Shown: positions 51,580 through 60,180 of the stretch, piece after piece
How the letters are laid out: every line of letters begins with the position of its first letter
How positions within the stretch are numbered: position 1 is the first letter of the stretch
Notes under the pieces: generated by a model
Database searches by the model: none
Told to the model about the DNA's origin: nothing
The model's input: the letters and a program-made list of their open reading frames with translations, nothing else
NCBI GenBank assembly: GCA_964619585.1
Contig: CAZUCO010000001.1
Coordinates: 62,001 to 126,000, forward strand
Direction of reading: 5' to 3'
Source: JASLCR01 sp964619585
GTDB taxonomy: Bacteria; Patescibacteriota; Saccharimonadia; Saccharimonadales; Saccharimonadaceae
Length of the DNA stretch: 64,000 nt
Position numbers and translations under genes: made by a program

Positions 51580-52791
51580 ATGACATCGTTAGCAGAGGAA
51601 TTACAATGGCGTGGGTTTGTAAATCAGACGACGCTTAAGAGCATAGAAGAAATAAATGAACCCCGTACGTTTTATTGGGGGGTTGATCCGAGTGCAGACA
51701 GTATGACGATTGGTAATTTGGCCGCTGCTATGATGTGCCGTCATTTTATTGATCATGGCTATAAGGCGATTTTGCTTGTTGGTGGCGCAACAGGGATGAT
51801 CGGTGATCCTGACGGCAAGAAGCAAGAGCGAGATCTTAAAACACTCGATGAGATTACCAAAAACAAGAGTGCCATTACGGACCAATATCGCCGCGTATTT
51901 GACGGCCAGCACTTCGAAGTAGTGGATAATTACGACTGGTTTAAGGATATTAACTATCTTGATTTTCTACGCGAGATCGGTAAGCATATGAGCCTTACCC
52001 AGATGCTTGATCGTGAGTTTGTTCAAAGTCGTATTGGTGAAGGCGGAGCGGGTATCAGTTATGCCGAGTTTAGCTATAGCCTTATCCAAGGGTATGATTT
52101 TCTTCATCTTTACCGAGAGAAAGGAGCGACGCTTCAGGTGTGCGGCGCTGATCAGTGGGGTAATAGTATCACAGGTGTCAGTCTGATCCGGAAACTTGAA
52201 GCAGCCGAAGCACATGTGTATTCTACCCCTCTCGTGGTCAACAAGACGACAGGTGTGAAATTCGGTAAAAGTGAAGATGGAGCAGTTTGGCTTGATGAGC
52301 GGAAGACAAGTGTATATAGGTTCTACCAATTCTGGTTAAATCTTGACGATGAGGGCGTGATTGACTACATGAAGATATACACGCTTCTATCGAGGGAAGA
52401 AATCGAACAACTTGAACAGGCTACAAAAGCAAATCCTGGCGATCGTGCGGCCCAAAAAGTGTTAGCATATGAAGTAACTAAACTTGTGCATGGTGAGGCG
52501 AGGGCCGAGAACGCTCGTAATATTACCGCAGTTCTGTTTGGGGGCACACCTGTTGATCAGCTCCTTACTGAAGAACTCGACATGCTTGCGCTTGAAATAC
52601 CAGAGACAACATCGAGCCATGTTATTAATGCGCTCGTCACTTCGGGTATTGCTAGCTCAAATGGTGAAGCAAAACGCTTAATCGCTGGGGGCGCAATTTC
52701 TGTAAACGGTGAGAAGATCAATGATGATATCCAGCTCCATGCACCTAGTTTGATCAAGAAAGGCAAAAACAATTTTCTGCTTGCTCGCTAA
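51580..52791 (+). CDS. tyrS: Tyrosyl-tRNA synthetase
   Basis: 403 residues. Class I synthetase. Seen: WGVDPSADSMTIGNLAAAM (HIGH-equivalent HxGN is here MTIGN), ATGMIGDPDGK, CGADQWGNSITG, KFGKSEDGAVWLD (KMSKS-equivalent) and a C-terminal S4 domain (AKRLIAGGAISVNGEKI). The HIGH motif with Thr at the second position is a small departure from type. Start at 51580 chosen because the -10 box would be coding in the longer frame. Confidence 0.96.
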   Translation: MTSLAEELQWRGFVNQTTLKSIEEINEPRTFYWGVDPSADSMTIGNLAAAMMCRHFIDHGYKAILLVGGATGMIGDPDGKKQERDLKTLDEITKNKSAITDQYRRVFDGQHFEVVDNYDWFKDINYLDFLREIGKHMSLTQMLDREFVQSRIGEGGAGISYAEFSYSLIQGYDFLHLYREKGATLQVCGADQWGNSITGVSLIRKLEAAEAHVYSTPLVVNKTTGVKFGKSEDGAVWLDERKTSVYRFYQFWLNLDDEGVIDYMKIYTLLSREEIEQLEQATKANPGDRAAQKVLAYEVTKLVHGEARAENARNITAVLFGGTPVDQLLTEELDMLALEIPETTSSHVINALVTSGIASSNGEAKRLIAGGAISVNGEKINDDIQLHAPSLIKKGKNNFLLAR

Positions 52792-52831
52792 GGTATAGTT
52801 TATAAATGCAAAGCATGACTGGAGGGGTACG

Positions 52832-54601
52832 ATGAGTGAAATATATAAAGAGCATGTTTCCGTGGCGGCAGCCAGTAATATTAGTGAATGGTTAACTGAA
52901 TCGAAATATGAAGAGTATCGGGATGAGCTGTTGGGGCTTATTGATGCAGAAAAATGGCAAGAGCTCGAGGATGCTTTCTTTAAGAAAATCGAATTTGGCA
53001 CTGGCGGTATTCGTGGTACGACAGGAATTGGCTCAAATCGGATTAATCGAGTTACCATAGGCGAGGCCGCCCAGGCCCTTTGTATTTATGCCGCGAGACA
53101 GGACGACAAGGCTCCAGATAGGGGTATCGTGATTGCCTGTGATACGCGGTTAACCTCGCCAGAGCTAAGCAAGCATGCTGCGGTGGTCTGCGCTGCGAAT
53201 GGATTCAAGACCTACCTCTTTAATGATTTTCGCTCAACGCCTGAGCTGAGTTTTGCGGTACGGGAGCTTGGTGCTGCAGCTGGCATCGTGATCAGTGCTA
53301 GTCATAACCCAGCCCCAGATAATGGTTTCAAAGCCTACTGGAGTGATGGAGCGCAGCTCGTTGCACCACATGACAAAGGCGTACTTACGATCGCTGCGAG
53401 TATAGAAGAGATTCATACTGATGGCTTCGATGAAGCAGTCCAGATGGGAAAAATAAAAATAATTGGGGAAAGTGTTGACATTGCTTATATAGCAGCTGTT
53501 GTTAATCAGGCTGAAGGTACCGCTCGGGATCTGCATGTGATTTACTCACCACTCCATGGAGCTGGCCAAACAAATACGCTGCCTGTGCTGCGTGCAGCCA
53601 ACTTTAGTACAGTCTCAGTTGTGGAAGACCAGATGAGCCCAGATGGCAATTTCCCAACTATTGAAGGTGGCAAGGCAAATCCCGAAGAAGCGATAGCCAA
53701 CAATCGAGCAGTGGCGCAGCTGCTTGCTGAAAAGGCTGACATAGCAATCACAAACGATCCTGATGCCGATCGTATTGGCGTCATGGAGCGCGAGGGGGAC
53801 CATGTACACTACATCAACGGCAACCAGGCAGCAGTATTAGCGGCTGATTTTGCACTTTCGCAACTAGAGAAGCGCGGAGAGCTAACTCAAAAGCACTACT
53901 TGGCAAAAACAATTGTGACCACTGATATGCTATCAGCTATTGCTGATCATTATGGGGTGCAACTCTATGGAGATATGTTAATAGGTTTTAAGTATATCGG
54001 TGCGCTACTTCGTGAGAAAGAATCTACTGATGAGGTGTTTGTGCTGGGTGGTGAGGAAAGTTACGGTCTATTAAAGGGTGATTATGCTAGAGATAAAGAC
54101 GGTGCGGTAGGAGCATTGGTCCTCGCTGAGTACGCTGCTGAGCTCAAACGGCAAGGTAAGACCTTGGTAGAGCGACTTCATGAGCTGTATGCTGAGCATG
54201 GTCTTTATCTTGAGACGCTTGATAGTACCTACTTCTATGGAGCAGATGGCTTCAAGGCTATGCAAGACGTCATGAAGCGTCTGCGTGACCAGCCACCAAA
54301 AAAAGTCGGGAGTCATACGGTGACAGCGTTGCTGGACTATCAGTCTCTTAAAAGATTAGATACAACTAGCGGTAAGACATCGGTGATTAACTGTTTGGCT
54401 GGCAACGTTGTCGCACTTGAGTTCAATAATGATCCACGATGTCGGGTTACGATTCGACCGAGTGGCACGGAGCCGAAGCTAAAGTTTTATGTTCAGTGGT
54501 GGCAAGAAGCGGGAAGTAATACCCGTGATCAGAGTAAAGAACTTACGGTTGAGCTTGCAGATCTGTCCAAACTACTAGAGGGTACTCTGTTGGACGAATG
54601 A
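52832..54601 (+). CDS. Phosphoglucomutase/phosphomannomutase (PgcA type)
   Basis: 589 residues, the long alpha-D-phosphohexomutase form. It moves phosphate between C6 and C1 of glucose or mannose. Seen: GTGGIRGTTGIGSNRIN, ISASHNPAPDNGFKAYW (phospho-Ser), NDPDADRIG (metal loop), LGGEESYG (sugar loop) and RPSGTEPKLKFY (phosphate loop). GGAGGGG lies about 6-7 bases before the ATG. Together with galU it would make UDP-glucose from glucose-6-phosphate. Overlaps recG by four bases (ATGA). Confidence 0.94.
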   Translation: MSEIYKEHVSVAAASNISEWLTESKYEEYRDELLGLIDAEKWQELEDAFFKKIEFGTGGIRGTTGIGSNRINRVTIGEAAQALCIYAARQDDKAPDRGIVIACDTRLTSPELSKHAAVVCAANGFKTYLFNDFRSTPELSFAVRELGAAAGIVISASHNPAPDNGFKAYWSDGAQLVAPHDKGVLTIAASIEEIHTDGFDEAVQMGKIKIIGESVDIAYIAAVVNQAEGTARDLHVIYSPLHGAGQTNTLPVLRAANFSTVSVVEDQMSPDGNFPTIEGGKANPEEAIANNRAVAQLLAEKADIAITNDPDADRIGVMEREGDHVHYINGNQAAVLAADFALSQLEKRGELTQKHYLAKTIVTTDMLSAIADHYGVQLYGDMLIGFKYIGALLREKESTDEVFVLGGEESYGLLKGDYARDKDGAVGALVLAEYAAELKRQGKTLVERLHELYAEHGLYLETLDSTYFYGADGFKAMQDVMKRLRDQPPKKVGSHTVTALLDYQSLKRLDTTSGKTSVINCLAGNVVALEFNNDPRCRVTIRPSGTEPKLKFYVQWWQEAGSNTRDQSKELTVELADLSKLLEGTLLDE

Positions 54602-56631
54602 ATCTTCAGACCCCACTAGACAGTGTAAAAGGTGTGGGCGAAAAGACTGCTGAGCAGTTTGCAGCTGCTGGGCTATATACAATCGGTGATTTAATCAATT
54701 TTCTCCCCCGGGCACATGAGGACTACTCGGAAGTGATAGCCATTTCTGAGATTACACCTGGTAAGCAGACGGTGAAGGCTCATGTCGAAAGCGTTAGTAC
54801 AAAACGTGTTCGTAGAGGCATGACCGTGACAACAGCGGTCCTAGCTGACCAAACGGGCAAGTTAAATGCAGTCTGGTTCAATCAGCCATATCGCGCAAAA
54901 CAGCTGGAAAATTCTGGCCAAGAGTATTATTTCTCGGGCGACTTCGAGTTCAGCTACAATCGCTACCAGCTGACAAGTCCAAGCGCAGAAAAAGTGAGTG
55001 ATATGCAGGTGCAAACTGACAGGATCCTGCCCATCTATCCCGCACTTAAAGGCTTGAAGAGTCAGGTAGTTCGTAAAATCCTCGCCGAACTGAAGCCACT
55101 TGTTATGATGTTGCCTGAAACGTTGCCGAAAGAAATTGTGACGAGTCGAAAACTTGTCTCCCATAGTGAAGCATTGCTTGGCCAGCACTTTCCGACGAGT
55201 GGCTCTCAGATTCAGGAGTCACGACAACGTCTGGCGTTTGAAGAACTATTCCAGCTACTGCTTGCGGCTCAGTTGAATCGAGAGCAGAACGCCAAATTAA
55301 CTGGCTGGCAAATACCGTTTGAGGTTGAAACGATACGAAAATTTATCCAAACTTTACCATTTGAATTAACTACCGCGCAGAAAAGAGCTGCCTGGGACAT
55401 TTTGCAGGATCTCGAGAAGCCAACACCTATGAACCGCCTTCTGCAAGGTGATGTAGGTGCTGGGAAGACAGTAGTTGCTGGATTGGTAGTACGACAAGCA
55501 GCTAGTCATGGCTATCAGTCGGCAGTGCTAGCACCTACTGAGATTCTTGCTGGACAACACGCAGAAACTCTCGATAAACTATTGGAACCTTTTGGGGTAA
55601 AGGTCGCGTTGCTTACGGGCAGCGTAAAGGGTAAGGCGCGCCAGACATTATTGTCACAGCTTGAGTCGGGCAAAATCGATGTACTCATCGGTACTCATGC
55701 GCTACTTGAGCCACATGTTGTGTTTAAAAAACTAGGATTTGTTGCGATTGATGAGCAGCATAGGTTTGGGGTTAAACAGCGCCAGCTGCTACTCCAGAAG
55801 TCGAAACATATGCCCCATCTTTTGGCGATGACAGCAACCCCTATTCCGAGAAGCCTGCAGCTCACTGTGTTTGGTGAGCTCGATATTTCAGTTATTGCCG
55901 AGAAGCCAAAGAACCGTAAACCAATCATCACTAAGATATGGTCACCTGTAAGTAGGGGCAAGCTCTACGAGGTGATCGATAATGAAATCGCAAACGGTCG
56001 TCAGGCATACGTCATATGCAGGCTGATTGATGATAATCCTGTGAATGAGGCCAAGAGTGTCGCTGCCGAGTATAAGAAACTGCAAAACTCAGTATTTGGC
56101 CACAGAAAAATTGGTTTGCTCCACGGTAAGCTGAAACCCAGTGAGAAGCAGGCCGTTATGAGTCAGTTTGCGGACGGCCAGCTCGATATTCTCGTTAGTA
56201 CCACAGTAGTCGAGGTTGGAGTGGATGTTCCCAATGCGACAGTAATGCTGATCGAAGATGCTGATCAATACGGCCTTGCGCAGCTTCATCAGTTACGTGG
56301 ACGTGTAGGAAGGAGCGAGCAGCAAAGCTACTGCTTCCTTCTTACTTCAAGTACCAAAAAACCAACCCGACGTCTTCAGGAGATAGAGAGATCAAATGAT
56401 GGGTTTTATTTGGCCGAGGTAGATTTGGAACTTCGTGGCCCCGGTGAGATATATGGTAGAGCACAACATGGAGAGCTTAATCTCAGGATTGCTAATCTTG
56501 CCGATACCAAGATGATTGAACAAGCGAGCCGAGCTGCCAAATGGTTCGTCGAGAGTGGTCAAGACCTGGTAGACTATAAACAGCTGGCTGATGAGGTGGA
56601 AAAATATCAGCGGCTAACAACGTTAAACTAA
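54598..56631 (+). CDS. recG: ATP-dependent DNA helicase RecG
   Basis: 677 residues, normal. RecG rewinds stalled forks and branched DNA. Parts: N-terminal wedge with OB-fold (about 1-150), helicase lobe 1 (LLQGDVGAGKTVVAGLVV, AIDEQHRFGVKQRQ as DExH, MTATPIPRSLQLT), lobe 2 (HGKLKPSEKQAVMSQF, STTVVEVGVDVPNATVM, QLRGRVGRSEQQSYC). Starts inside the mutase stop codon. Confidence 0.96.
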   Translation: MNLQTPLDSVKGVGEKTAEQFAAAGLYTIGDLINFLPRAHEDYSEVIAISEITPGKQTVKAHVESVSTKRVRRGMTVTTAVLADQTGKLNAVWFNQPYRAKQLENSGQEYYFSGDFEFSYNRYQLTSPSAEKVSDMQVQTDRILPIYPALKGLKSQVVRKILAELKPLVMMLPETLPKEIVTSRKLVSHSEALLGQHFPTSGSQIQESRQRLAFEELFQLLLAAQLNREQNAKLTGWQIPFEVETIRKFIQTLPFELTTAQKRAAWDILQDLEKPTPMNRLLQGDVGAGKTVVAGLVVRQAASHGYQSAVLAPTEILAGQHAETLDKLLEPFGVKVALLTGSVKGKARQTLLSQLESGKIDVLIGTHALLEPHVVFKKLGFVAIDEQHRFGVKQRQLLLQKSKHMPHLLAMTATPIPRSLQLTVFGELDISVIAEKPKNRKPIITKIWSPVSRGKLYEVIDNEIANGRQAYVICRLIDDNPVNEAKSVAAEYKKLQNSVFGHRKIGLLHGKLKPSEKQAVMSQFADGQLDILVSTTVVEVGVDVPNATVMLIEDADQYGLAQLHQLRGRVGRSEQQSYCFLLTSSTKKPTRRLQEIERSNDGFYLAEVDLELRGPGEIYGRAQHGELNLRIANLADTKMIEQASRAAKWFVESGQDLVDYKQLADEVEKYQRLTTLN

Positions 56632-56656
56632 TGATGGACATGATATTTTTACAAAA

Positions 56657-56738
56657 GCGCGCACAGGAAAGGAGCAGCCGGAGTCGACGGATTCATTCCG
56701 GCGCCCTGCGCGATGAGGAAAACCTGGGTTTTCCTCAT
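56657..56738. repeat. Cluster of inverted repeats between recG and the next gene
   Basis: Three stems: ATGAGGAAAAC/GTTTTCCTCAT (56713-56723, 56728-56738, perfect 11 bp); GCCGGA/TCCGGC (56677-56682, 56697-56702); and CGCGCAcaGG/CCTGCGCG around it. GC-rich, no clear open frame, ending exactly at the stop codon that bounds the next gene's frame. May be a small palindromic insertion or a structured mRNA leader. Confidence 0.55.
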
Positions 56739-56752
56739 GAGGCGTAGCTGCA

Positions 56753-57580
56753 ATTTACGCATTTGGACCATTACCGAAATACAGAAGATCTGGTCGTATT
56801 ATTGGTACGCACCAGAAGATTGATCGAATTGCTCGCCGTCACTTAACTGATCATCTTGATGCTTCTTTGGCGTTTCCGCATATTAGCGATATTTTACACT
56901 TCGAAGGCTCACGCGGTCCGGACGGTGTAAAACTTAAAAGCCCTGGAAAAGATGAACCTTGGCATTTTATTGATCCAGCCGACCTAGATGGGCATAACAG
57001 ATTATTTACGGCGATTGCCGACCATAGAGAAAACCTTACCCATGCACTAGAAATGGAAAACTATGAGCGTGCTGCCTTTGAAGCTGCTTGGCTGGCTCAT
57101 GCTGTTGTTGATGGTTTAACGCCTGCACACCATGAGCCGCTTGATGAACAAACAGAACATCTCAAGTATGCAGATGAGAAAAAGTACAAAGTGCGTAGCA
57201 AAATTGTTATGTCCGGAAGTGGCTCGGCGAGGCAATTTATTGTGAACAACTGGGACTATTGGGGTGCAAAAGGCCTGATGACAAATCATACACTTTTTGA
57301 AGCCGGAGTAGCAGTAGCGGCTAAGCCGCTTAAGTTCTCGTATGCAACGTTGAGCCAACACGATTTTGATAATCTCGATGAGAAGGGTTTCTTAGCACTG
57401 TACAGCGCCATGATTAAAGAAGTAGCCCAGCTTAACATGTATGAGCAGTTCAAACAGACCGGCTGGACAACTCGTCTTGCTCGTCAAACAACGCTGGTCC
57501 TACTCCCAATAATCGTGCGCGCAGTCACACTTGCGTGGTATGACGCGTATGCAGCTGCCCTAGTAAGGAGGGGAAAATGA
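56753..57580 (+). CDS. Unknown protein with metal-site-like His/Asp motifs, start codon unusual
   Basis: The frame is open from 56741, just after a TGA at 56738. No ATG or GTG lies in it before 56900, and the first TTG is at 56867. The upstream translation is plausible protein (IYAFGPLPKYRRSGR, THQKIDRIARRHLTDHL), so the true start is probably near 56753 (ATT) or the start has been lost. With that start, 275 residues. The body has WHFIDPADLDGHN and AAWLAHAVVDGLTPAHHEPLDEQ, spacing like the zinc sites of S1/P1 nuclease or zinc phospholipase C folds; this is a weak resemblance. A basic helix near the C-terminus may touch membrane. Overlaps rsmD by four bases. Confidence 0.55.
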   Translation: MYAFGPLPKYRRSGRIIGTHQKIDRIARRHLTDHLDASLAFPHISDILHFEGSRGPDGVKLKSPGKDEPWHFIDPADLDGHNRLFTAIADHRENLTHALEMENYERAAFEAAWLAHAVVDGLTPAHHEPLDEQTEHLKYADEKKYKVRSKIVMSGSGSARQFIVNNWDYWGAKGLMTNHTLFEAGVAVAAKPLKFSYATLSQHDFDNLDEKGFLALYSAMIKEVAQLNMYEQFKQTGWTTRLARQTTLVLLPIIVRAVTLAWYDAYAAALVRRGK

Positions 57581-58119
57581 TAGTCAGAATTGTTGCTGGA
57601 GAGTTCGGTGGGCGCAAAATTGATGCTCCCGACAGAAGAAGCACTCATGCTATGAGTGAGCGGGGACGCAATGCGTTGTTTAACTCTCTCGGAAGTGATA
57701 TCAATAGCGCAAGGATCTTGGATGCATTTGCGGGGAGCGGCGCCATTGGCATTGAGGCGCTCAGTAGAGGTGCATCGGAGGCGGTGTTTGTTGAAAAGGA
57801 TCGAATAGCATGCAAGATTATTGCAAAAAATCTTAACATGCTCGGGCTTGAAGAGCGAGCTGAACTCATTCGAACTTCGGTAAGTAATTGGCTCGAGAGC
57901 GCTGATCCGGGTCCGTTCGATCTAATATTTGCGGACCCACCGTATCATGATACGCAGTTTTCCACAGTTGCGAAGTTATTTAGTCTACTCAAACCGGGTG
58001 CGCTTATGGTATTATCACATCCAGGAAAGGGTGAGGTACCAATCCAAGACGGAATTGTTGTGGTGGACAATCGTAGTTATGGGAATCTTTACCTCACCTA
58101 TTTCCGTCGTGACGCCTGA
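57577..58119 (+). CDS. rsmD: 16S rRNA (guanine966-N2)-methyltransferase RsmD
   Basis: 180 residues. It methylates G966 of 16S rRNA with SAM. Seen: RIVAGEFGGRKIDAP, SERGRNALFNSLG, ILDAFAGSGAIGIEALSRGA (SAM loop), VFVEKD, and IFADPPYHD with the catalytic DPPY. Starts inside the stop codon of the preceding gene and ends in a terminator. Confidence 0.94.
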   Translation: MIVRIVAGEFGGRKIDAPDRRSTHAMSERGRNALFNSLGSDINSARILDAFAGSGAIGIEALSRGASEAVFVEKDRIACKIIAKNLNMLGLEERAELIRTSVSNWLESADPGPFDLIFADPPYHDTQFSTVAKLFSLLKPGALMVLSHPGKGEVPIQDGIVVVDNRSYGNLYLTYFRRDA

Positions 58120-58134
58120 GACAGGGCGTTTTTT
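58112..58134 (+). terminator. Intrinsic terminator of rsmD
   Basis: ACGCC (58112-58116), loop of 8, GGCGT (58125-58129), then six T. The stem begins inside the last codons of rsmD. Short stem but a good T-run. Confidence 0.6.
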
Positions 58135-58136
58135 GA

Positions 58137-58142
58137 TATAAT
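58137..58142 (+). promoter_or_regulatory. -10 box TATAAT directly after the rsmD terminator
   Basis: TATAAT, 2 bases after the T-run and 7 bases before the GTG at 58150. Confidence 0.55.
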
Positions 58143-58149
58143 TAACTTA

Positions 58150-58917
58150 GTGAAAATGATCAAAAATTTACGTATATTTACGATTGCTATTTGTGTGACC
58201 GTGTTGATTGTCGCCGTCAAATGGCTTCTTCATTTAGCTGGTCTTGAGCCGATCGAGCAAACAAGCCTGCACAATGCCATGATCTCGAGCGTTATCTTTG
58301 TGATCGGATTTGTGCTCTCGGCCACAATCGCCGATTACAAAGAGAGTGAACGGATTCCTGCAGAATTTGCTTCAACTGTTGAGGGTATGTATGAAGACGC
58401 CAAAGAAATCCATAGTATGTACTCGGCTTTTGATCTTGATAGGTTGAGACATAATCTTATCGATGTACTCAGTGCATTTCGAGAAGGCACAAGGGTGAAC
58501 CGTAAAGGTGCGAGGCGCGAGATATCTGAGCTAAACACGACATTTGGCGAGATGGAAAAAGCCGGGGTGCCAGCTAACTACATTGTGAAACTTAAGCAGC
58601 AACAAGCAGTTTTGCTAAAAAGTATGTACCGTGTTAACTATATTCAAAAGATCAAGTTCATTCCTTCAGCCTTTTTCTTGGTTCGTTCGATTGTTGCTCT
58701 AGCGCTCGGGGTTTTGCTGCTGACAAACATCGATCCGTTTTATGGAGGGCTGGCCCTTACTGGAACGATCAGCTTTATTATGGTGTATATGCTTGTCCTG
58801 ATTCAGGTAATTAGCGTGCCATTTCATCCTGAGGGTAAAACTCGTGACGATGTAAGCTTGTTTCTGCTACGCGAGACAAGAACGTATTTGCAAAAAGAGC
58901 CGGGTGCCAAAAGCTAA
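58150..58917 (+). CDS. Membrane protein with four helices
   Basis: 255 residues with hydrophobic helices at about 9-30, 43-62, 176-197 and 204-226 and a helical soluble part between (70-165). The plan of two helices, a long helical domain and two more helices recalls bestrophin-like (DUF4239) proteins, but no signature is firm enough to name. GTG start; an ATG two codons later would sit 13 bases from the -10 box. Convergent with the next gene, sharing CTAA. Confidence 0.6.
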   Translation: MKMIKNLRIFTIAICVTVLIVAVKWLLHLAGLEPIEQTSLHNAMISSVIFVIGFVLSATIADYKESERIPAEFASTVEGMYEDAKEIHSMYSAFDLDRLRHNLIDVLSAFREGTRVNRKGARREISELNTTFGEMEKAGVPANYIVKLKQQQAVLLKSMYRVNYIQKIKFIPSAFFLVRSIVALALGVLLLTNIDPFYGGLALTGTISFIMVYMLVLIQVISVPFHPEGKTRDDVSLFLLRETRTYLQKEPGAKS

Positions 58918-59780
58918 TCACTGCTACGAAAAAGTGATGTTATTCTTCCAAGGCCCTGTTGACGCAAGACTGCCCTATGCTCGGGATAAGGTGAGTACCG
59001 TTGTATTTCCGCTATACTCTCGCTTAGTACAGCTATAACAAACGTTACTTCGTCTATTGATATAGCACCAGGTGACTCAAGGCTTTCGATTGATGCAGGT
59101 GACATTACAACAGATTGGCCCACAGAGATCTTATAGATGCCGATTTTTTTCTCGGTATGTGCTGTGGATCGTCTGCGGTATTCCAGGCCAATTTCAAGAT
59201 CAATAGTCAGTCCAGTTTGATGTAAGTACACTGAGTTGGGTAAGGGTGATTCCCATAAGTTATTATTTGCATAATCAACAGTGTAGCCACGTACAAGTGC
59301 TGCATCCAGGGGATCTGCCTCGGTATAGGTAAGTGCAGGAGGGTCAGTCTGCTGAGAAGCTGTCCTAAGCATAGGGGTGTGTATGCCAGCACTCATAACT
59401 ATCGCGCCATGACGTGAGACGACGCCGCTACCTATTAAGCGTTGCGTGCGACACCGTTGTTTAAGCTTGCGTATGCGATTGCTGTCATCTGGCGCTGGCA
59501 ATTTTTCGCGTTCCACGACGTAGTCAAGAGCGAGTTCTCCTAAGAGAACCAATGTATCGATGTGCTTACCCGCTGCTTTCTCTCTGTCATGCAGCAGCCA
59601 AAGCCCATCAACGATTGCAATTTCTTCGATTGGTAAATTATTTTCATGACTTATGTCAAGCACAGTCCTGCCAGTAGAGGGGCGTGAAGGTGTGTAGGGG
59701 TGATACTTAAGCGGTCTACCGGATTCGTCCAGTAGCTCTCTCGGGGGTTGATATACTGTGTAGTGGTTACCGGTTCGCAT
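58914..59780 (-). CDS. Protein of unknown function, 288 residues
   Basis: No family recognised, no signal or membrane helix. The first 45 residues are Pro/Tyr-rich (YQPPRELLDESGRPLKYHPYTPSRPSTG); the middle has helices with RIRKLKQRCRTQR; the C-terminal third is beta-rich (KKIGIYKISVGQSVVMSPASIES). CATAAT lies 14 bases before the ATG, with no clear Shine-Dalgarno site. The long open frame with no competitor supports a real gene. Confidence 0.6.
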   Translation of the reverse strand: MRTGNHYTVYQPPRELLDESGRPLKYHPYTPSRPSTGRTVLDISHENNLPIEEIAIVDGLWLLHDREKAAGKHIDTLVLLGELALDYVVEREKLPAPDDSNRIRKLKQRCRTQRLIGSGVVSRHGAIVMSAGIHTPMLRTASQQTDPPALTYTEADPLDAALVRGYTVDYANNNLWESPLPNSVYLHQTGLTIDLEIGLEYRRRSTAHTEKKIGIYKISVGQSVVMSPASIESLESPGAISIDEVTFVIAVLSESIAEIQRYSPYPEHRAVLRQQGLGRITSLFRSSD

Positions 59781-59871
59781 ACTTGATGATCAGCATTATG
59801 TGGCAAACTACATAGCTACACAAGCATAAAAGTATTCTTTCTATCCTCCGACTTTGGAACAAGTTTTTGGA

Positions 59872-59907
59872 TAAATTAAAAGACCTCTTTCGAGATCTCT
59901 TGGTCTT
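59872..59907 (-). terminator. Terminator after tRNA-Leu(TAG)
   Basis: On the minus strand AAGACC, an inner segment, GGTCTT, then TTTAATTT. The stem begins at the last base of the encoded CCA. Moderate. Confidence 0.45.
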
Positions 59908-59991
59908 GGTGCGGATGAAAGGACTTGAACCTTCACGCCCGAAGGCACATGCTCCTAAGGCATGCGTGTCTACCAATTCCACCACATCCGC
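59907..59991 (-). tRNA. tRNA-Leu, anticodon TAG
   Basis: Minus strand. Perfect 7-bp acceptor stem GCGGATG/CATCCGC, discriminator A, encoded CCA. The loop CTTAGGA gives anticodon TAG; the variable arm is long (TGTGCCTTCGGGCGT), as in class II tRNAs; T-arm GGTTCAAGTCC. Reads CUN codons. Confidence 0.95.
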
Positions 59992-60180
59992 ATAGATAAA
60001 TTGTAAAGCTTTAGTTTATTGTCTTTTCGGACATATGTTCATGTTCACGCAGTGTGTCTACGAATATTTACGTTCACGCAGACCACCACAGCCACATTGA
60101 GATCTACTATAGCAAAAAAATCTGCAATCGAAAAGTTGCTTATGGTATCATAAGAACAATAAGCGGGGTAGATAGCCATA
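59992..60180. other. Intergenic stretch with a short direct repeat
   Basis: 189 bases between tRNA-Leu(TAG) and the FAD oxidase gene. It contains the 10-base direct repeat GTTCACGCAG twice (60043-60052 and 60072-60081), of unknown meaning, and should hold the tRNA promoter on the minus strand. TATCAT near 60147-60152 may be the -10 for the FAD gene. Confidence 0.35.

Noticed and set aside
56661..56712. Resemblance to SRP 4.5S RNA (GGAAAGGAGCAGCC)
   Set aside because: The required GTCAGG partner strand and GGAA-loop arrangement are missing, so it is only a partial word match.
59767..59985. Small minus-strand frame over tRNA-Leu(TAG)
   Set aside because: Runs through the tRNA gene; translation of tRNA sequence is an artefact.
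60043..60081. Direct repeat GTTCACGCAG as a binding-site pair
   Set aside because: Only two copies of 10 bases with no symmetry or further support; recorded only as a weak repeat.
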